From Dromaius novaehollandiae (taxonomy: Eukaryota > Chordata > Aves > Casuariiformes > Dromaiidae): DNA of 64,000 nucleotides. The translations under genes were made by a program, and so were the position numbers. The notes beneath the pieces are model-generated. The model saw only the letters and a program-made list of their open reading frames with translations. It did not search any database and was not told the DNA's origin. Shown here in pieces: positions 61,186-64,000 of the stretch (its first letter is position 1; each line of letters starts with the position of its first letter). Location: NCBI RefSeq assembly GCF_036370855.1, contig NC_088101.1, positions 7,075,501 to 7,139,500 on the forward strand, in the 5' to 3' direction.

Positions 61186-62246
61186 CTGAAAAGACAAGTA
61201 ACATCTCCATATTTCAATGTCAGTCTTTTTTTTGCCACAAAAACATAGGCTAAATTTATCTGTATAGTGCAGTGTCCAAACAGGAACTTTTCAGCAGTTC
61301 TACACAAGCTGAGTTTAAGTACCTATATAAAGCTTTAGAATGATACGCATTTTTAAAATTGTTCATAGAAAAACCAAACTTAGTAACAACTTATCTGCTG
61401 TATCTACAGCATATAGAGAGTGGACTGACTCCTCCACCTTTCACAGAGGGACAAATCAACAGAGTATTTTCAGTACTTTTCCCCCACAGTTTTAAAATAA
61501 TCCAGCTCACGTTGCCTCCACTCTTTTTCACAAGCATCTATTGCCTTAAGTTTCATCTGTTTCCTTATTTGGAAAAAAACAAGGGATGGTTGGTACTTCA
61601 ATTAGCATAGAGGGGAAGAACTGCACTATAAAACACTGACACTACAGCAACTGGATTGGCAGCTAATAAACCGTGCCTCTTGCTACTCTCTCATTGCGCT
61701 ACAGCCCCACTTTATCCTGAGTTCAACCACTAGCATCACTTGAGCTGCAAACTATAGCCCTGACAGACCAAGCTAAATAAAATCTCAATTCAGGTAAATG
61801 CTTTGATGTGCATGGGAGCTGGATGAATTGCAACTTGTAATTTATAGCCCCGCCAGGGAAATAAGCTCTTAGGATATGCCTGCTTCCACTACTGTTGTAC
61901 CTGCAGCTTTATCTAACATACCTGCTGCTTGAAATTAAGCATAAGAACAGAAGTCAACCAAGCTTATGTATCAAAATCTTTTCTTAGCTGGTGTGGCAGG
62001 TTTGACAACTCACTCTGAATGCTGCACTAATTATACTGCTGCTGTCCCTGTTAATAGGCCCTGCTGGGCTCAAGCTGCTCTGCATGGAACAGGCTCATGT
62101 GCACCTCTGGACAAAATACACAGTTTATTCCTTAATATAGTTTTAAGAGGAGTTATGCAAGTTTCCCCAAACCTACAGGAGAGCCTAGTTGTTTTTTCTT
62201 TGGTTTAGCAATCTCAGGCTCTTTGTGAATGGCATTTGGTTCTTAC

Positions 62247-62426
62247 CGTTAATTCATTTATACAGAGAGCTGAAACTGGAGCCCTGTGACCTCGAAGCTG
62301 TGTTAGAAATGAAAGTTTATTCAAATCCCAGATGATGCAGGTGCGATCACGGGACCCACTCACAATTATGTGATAAGCTAGTGATGCTGTTAAACAGGTG
62401 ACAGTGTCAGTATGCCCGAGTAACGC
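62247..62426 (-). CDS. WDFY3: WDFY3 exon (WD40 repeats), most upstream exon in the window
   Basis: 180 nt, 60 whole codons. Acceptor TTTTGTTTTGCAG; donor TTAACG|GTAAGA. It encodes ALLGHTDTVTCLTASLAYHI followed by SGSRDRTCIIWDLNKLSF, with complete GH...WD repeat signatures. The rest of this very large gene, including the BEACH domain, continues beyond 64000. The 1.57 kb to the window edge appear intronic. Confidence 0.95.
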
Positions 62427-64000
62427 CTGCAAAACAAAAATCAGGAACAATACATGGCAATCAGGAAAGAGCACAAAAATTATTACGTTAAACCCATTTA
62501 CCTAAAGAGATGCAGATAATGTAAACATGAATGATCCCATCAAAAGACTTAAATGGACGGATAATGAAAGTATTTAAATAACAAGAATTACCATAATCAA
62601 AGTTTTGATAGGAGTCATTCTTTCTTCCATTTAAAAAGTAATCTTAAAAGTCCAGATTTCAGAGGTCAAATGATATACAGCCTTCTGCCAAGCACCCACG
62701 CCTCCCCCCCTCCCACAACCCTTCCCTCAAGTATACAAGAAAAAAAGGATGTGTTATAATAGATGAGTGGGGTTTTATAAACCCAAATAGAAAATCTGAT
62801 CCCTCCTGCTTCCTCCAGTGACATTACTAGCTCATCTATAGGAGCAATATACACTCAGGCTCCACCTGAAATTAGATTCCAATAATATAAATTCATTGCA
62901 AATATAAAATAGCTCCTATTTAAACTTCTGTTGATGTTTAAGATAGACAAAAAGAAGAGAAAATTGCAAGCGAGAGGGCAAAGTTAGTTTGGGGGAGAAG
63001 AAAATTAGAATCATCTACTTTGAGTAGTTTCTGCTTTCGCATATTAGGCTTAACCTAACAACTGGAACAGGAGTCTGGAAGACAGATCAATTATTTCAGC
63101 TTAACGAGTTACAGCTCATCAGCTGAGCTCCAGTAAACGACTGTGCAGATACTCTGACCTCGCTTTTGCAAGTAGATAAAAGCAGAGCAACTTAAATACA
63201 CTGCCCTGAAAATCAAGCTATCGTGTCCTGCACCATTCATAAGTACCATGCTTTGGAAACAAGGCTTTGGACAGTCGCTTTTGGAAACCGTGAAAAAGAA
63301 GTTATTTAATAAATCCAAATTTCTTCTCATAAGTTTGGCTTGAAGTCTTCCTCTGGAAAATGGCCTGTTATTACGATGCTAGCAGGGAAAATAATACTTG
63401 TAACCTAGCTACCTAGAACAACGACACAAAACTAATACGGCATTTCAAGCCTTTTTCATAGATGCACAAGACAAGACTTCCTCTGAACTTAGCTTCAACT
63501 GACTTAAAAGCACAGGTGCTTGTTTGTTATATTAAAAGTTGATGTGTTGAAGTAACAAAGCAAGAACAAACTAAGATGATCCTGAACCAAGCATACTCTG
63601 CTTCACAAACATTACTGTCAGTAGGAATAGAGTTTTATTCAGTAACATCATTAAAACATGCAAACTTCCAAAAGAAGGGACAAAAATACTACCAAGAAAG
63701 CTATTTGGACTTGAGCACTTAAGACAGTCTCACTTCCCTGTCCTCCCCGATACAGAGTTTACAGGTGTATTTTATGTGCAACACCACAATAAAGCAGATT
63801 ATTTCACACAGAACAGGACTGTATACTTTCGTTAACAGTGCCACCCAATTCCCTCCCCATCTCCCCAAGCAATTCCTGGTGATCAGCTATCCTTAAAAAG
63901 GATGCAACTTTACAGACACGCTTTGCTAGTTTCAATGCAGGTCAGTACCTTGACTGATTATTTCTCCAACAGTCTCCTGGACTCACGCTTCCTGGCTTAC
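62427..64000 (-). other. WDFY3: WDFY3 intron, incomplete
   Basis: No coding exon of WDFY3 is recognised in this stretch. The open frames are short and unlike the family. The preceding exon must lie beyond the window. Confidence 0.75.

Noticed and set aside
1-64000. tRNA, rRNA, CRISPR arrays, operons, bacterial promoters or ribosome binding sites
   Set aside because: None seen, and none expected in a vertebrate nuclear window of this kind.

Overview
The window is nuclear DNA from a vertebrate, most likely a bird. It has split genes with GT-AG introns, CpG islands and no prokaryotic features. Two recognisable orthologues, PPM1K and WDFY3, have protein sequences close to but distinct from the mammalian ones. 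Repeats are sparse and include short CR1-like 3' ends (for example 38198-38282), which is typical of birds. The species cannot be named from sequence alone.

Layout. 1-18.8 kb: AT-rich DNA with no gene I can support. It holds a GC-rich repeat-like block (1.86-2.83 kb), a 33-nt poly(A) tract behind an AATAAA (6.7 kb) and simple repeats. 18.9-19.6 kb: a dense CpG island, the likely promoter of PPM1K, with a non-coding first exon ending at 19460. 23.3-35.3 kb: the complete PPM1K coding sequence on the + strand, in six coding exons (23268-23707, 24646-24746, 32518-32683, 33190-33334, 34409-34543, 35135-35266). These sum to 1119 nt, or 372 residues, exactly the mammalian length. A long probable 3' UTR follows, with a last AATAAA at 40769. 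52.9-64 kb: the 3' end of WDFY3 (ALFY) on the - strand. Seven exons cover the last WD40 repeats, the LC3-interacting region and the C-terminal FYVE finger, followed by a 3' UTR of roughly 3.6 kb. The 5' part of WDFY3 lies outside the window.

The main unexpected result lies between these two genes. On the - strand from about 49.85 kb down to 43.30 kb I can chain eight exon-like segments (49763-49849, 47623-47691, 47377-47486, 47119-47146, 46589-46732, 45127-45306, 43505-43696, 43304-43380). Each has consensus-like splice borders and compatible reading phases, and the last ends at a stop codon. They encode about 296 C-terminal residues of a protein I do not recognise. Two weaker exons (52269-52292 and 52510-52547) may extend it upstream. 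No single ORF reveals this gene. I know of no gene of this kind beside WDFY3 or PPM1K in mammals.

Functionally, PPM1K is the mitochondrial phosphatase that dephosphorylates and so activates the branched-chain ketoacid dehydrogenase complex. WDFY3 is a selective-autophagy scaffold. No operon-like link is implied. PPM1K runs toward the other two, and the putative new gene lies in tandem behind WDFY3.
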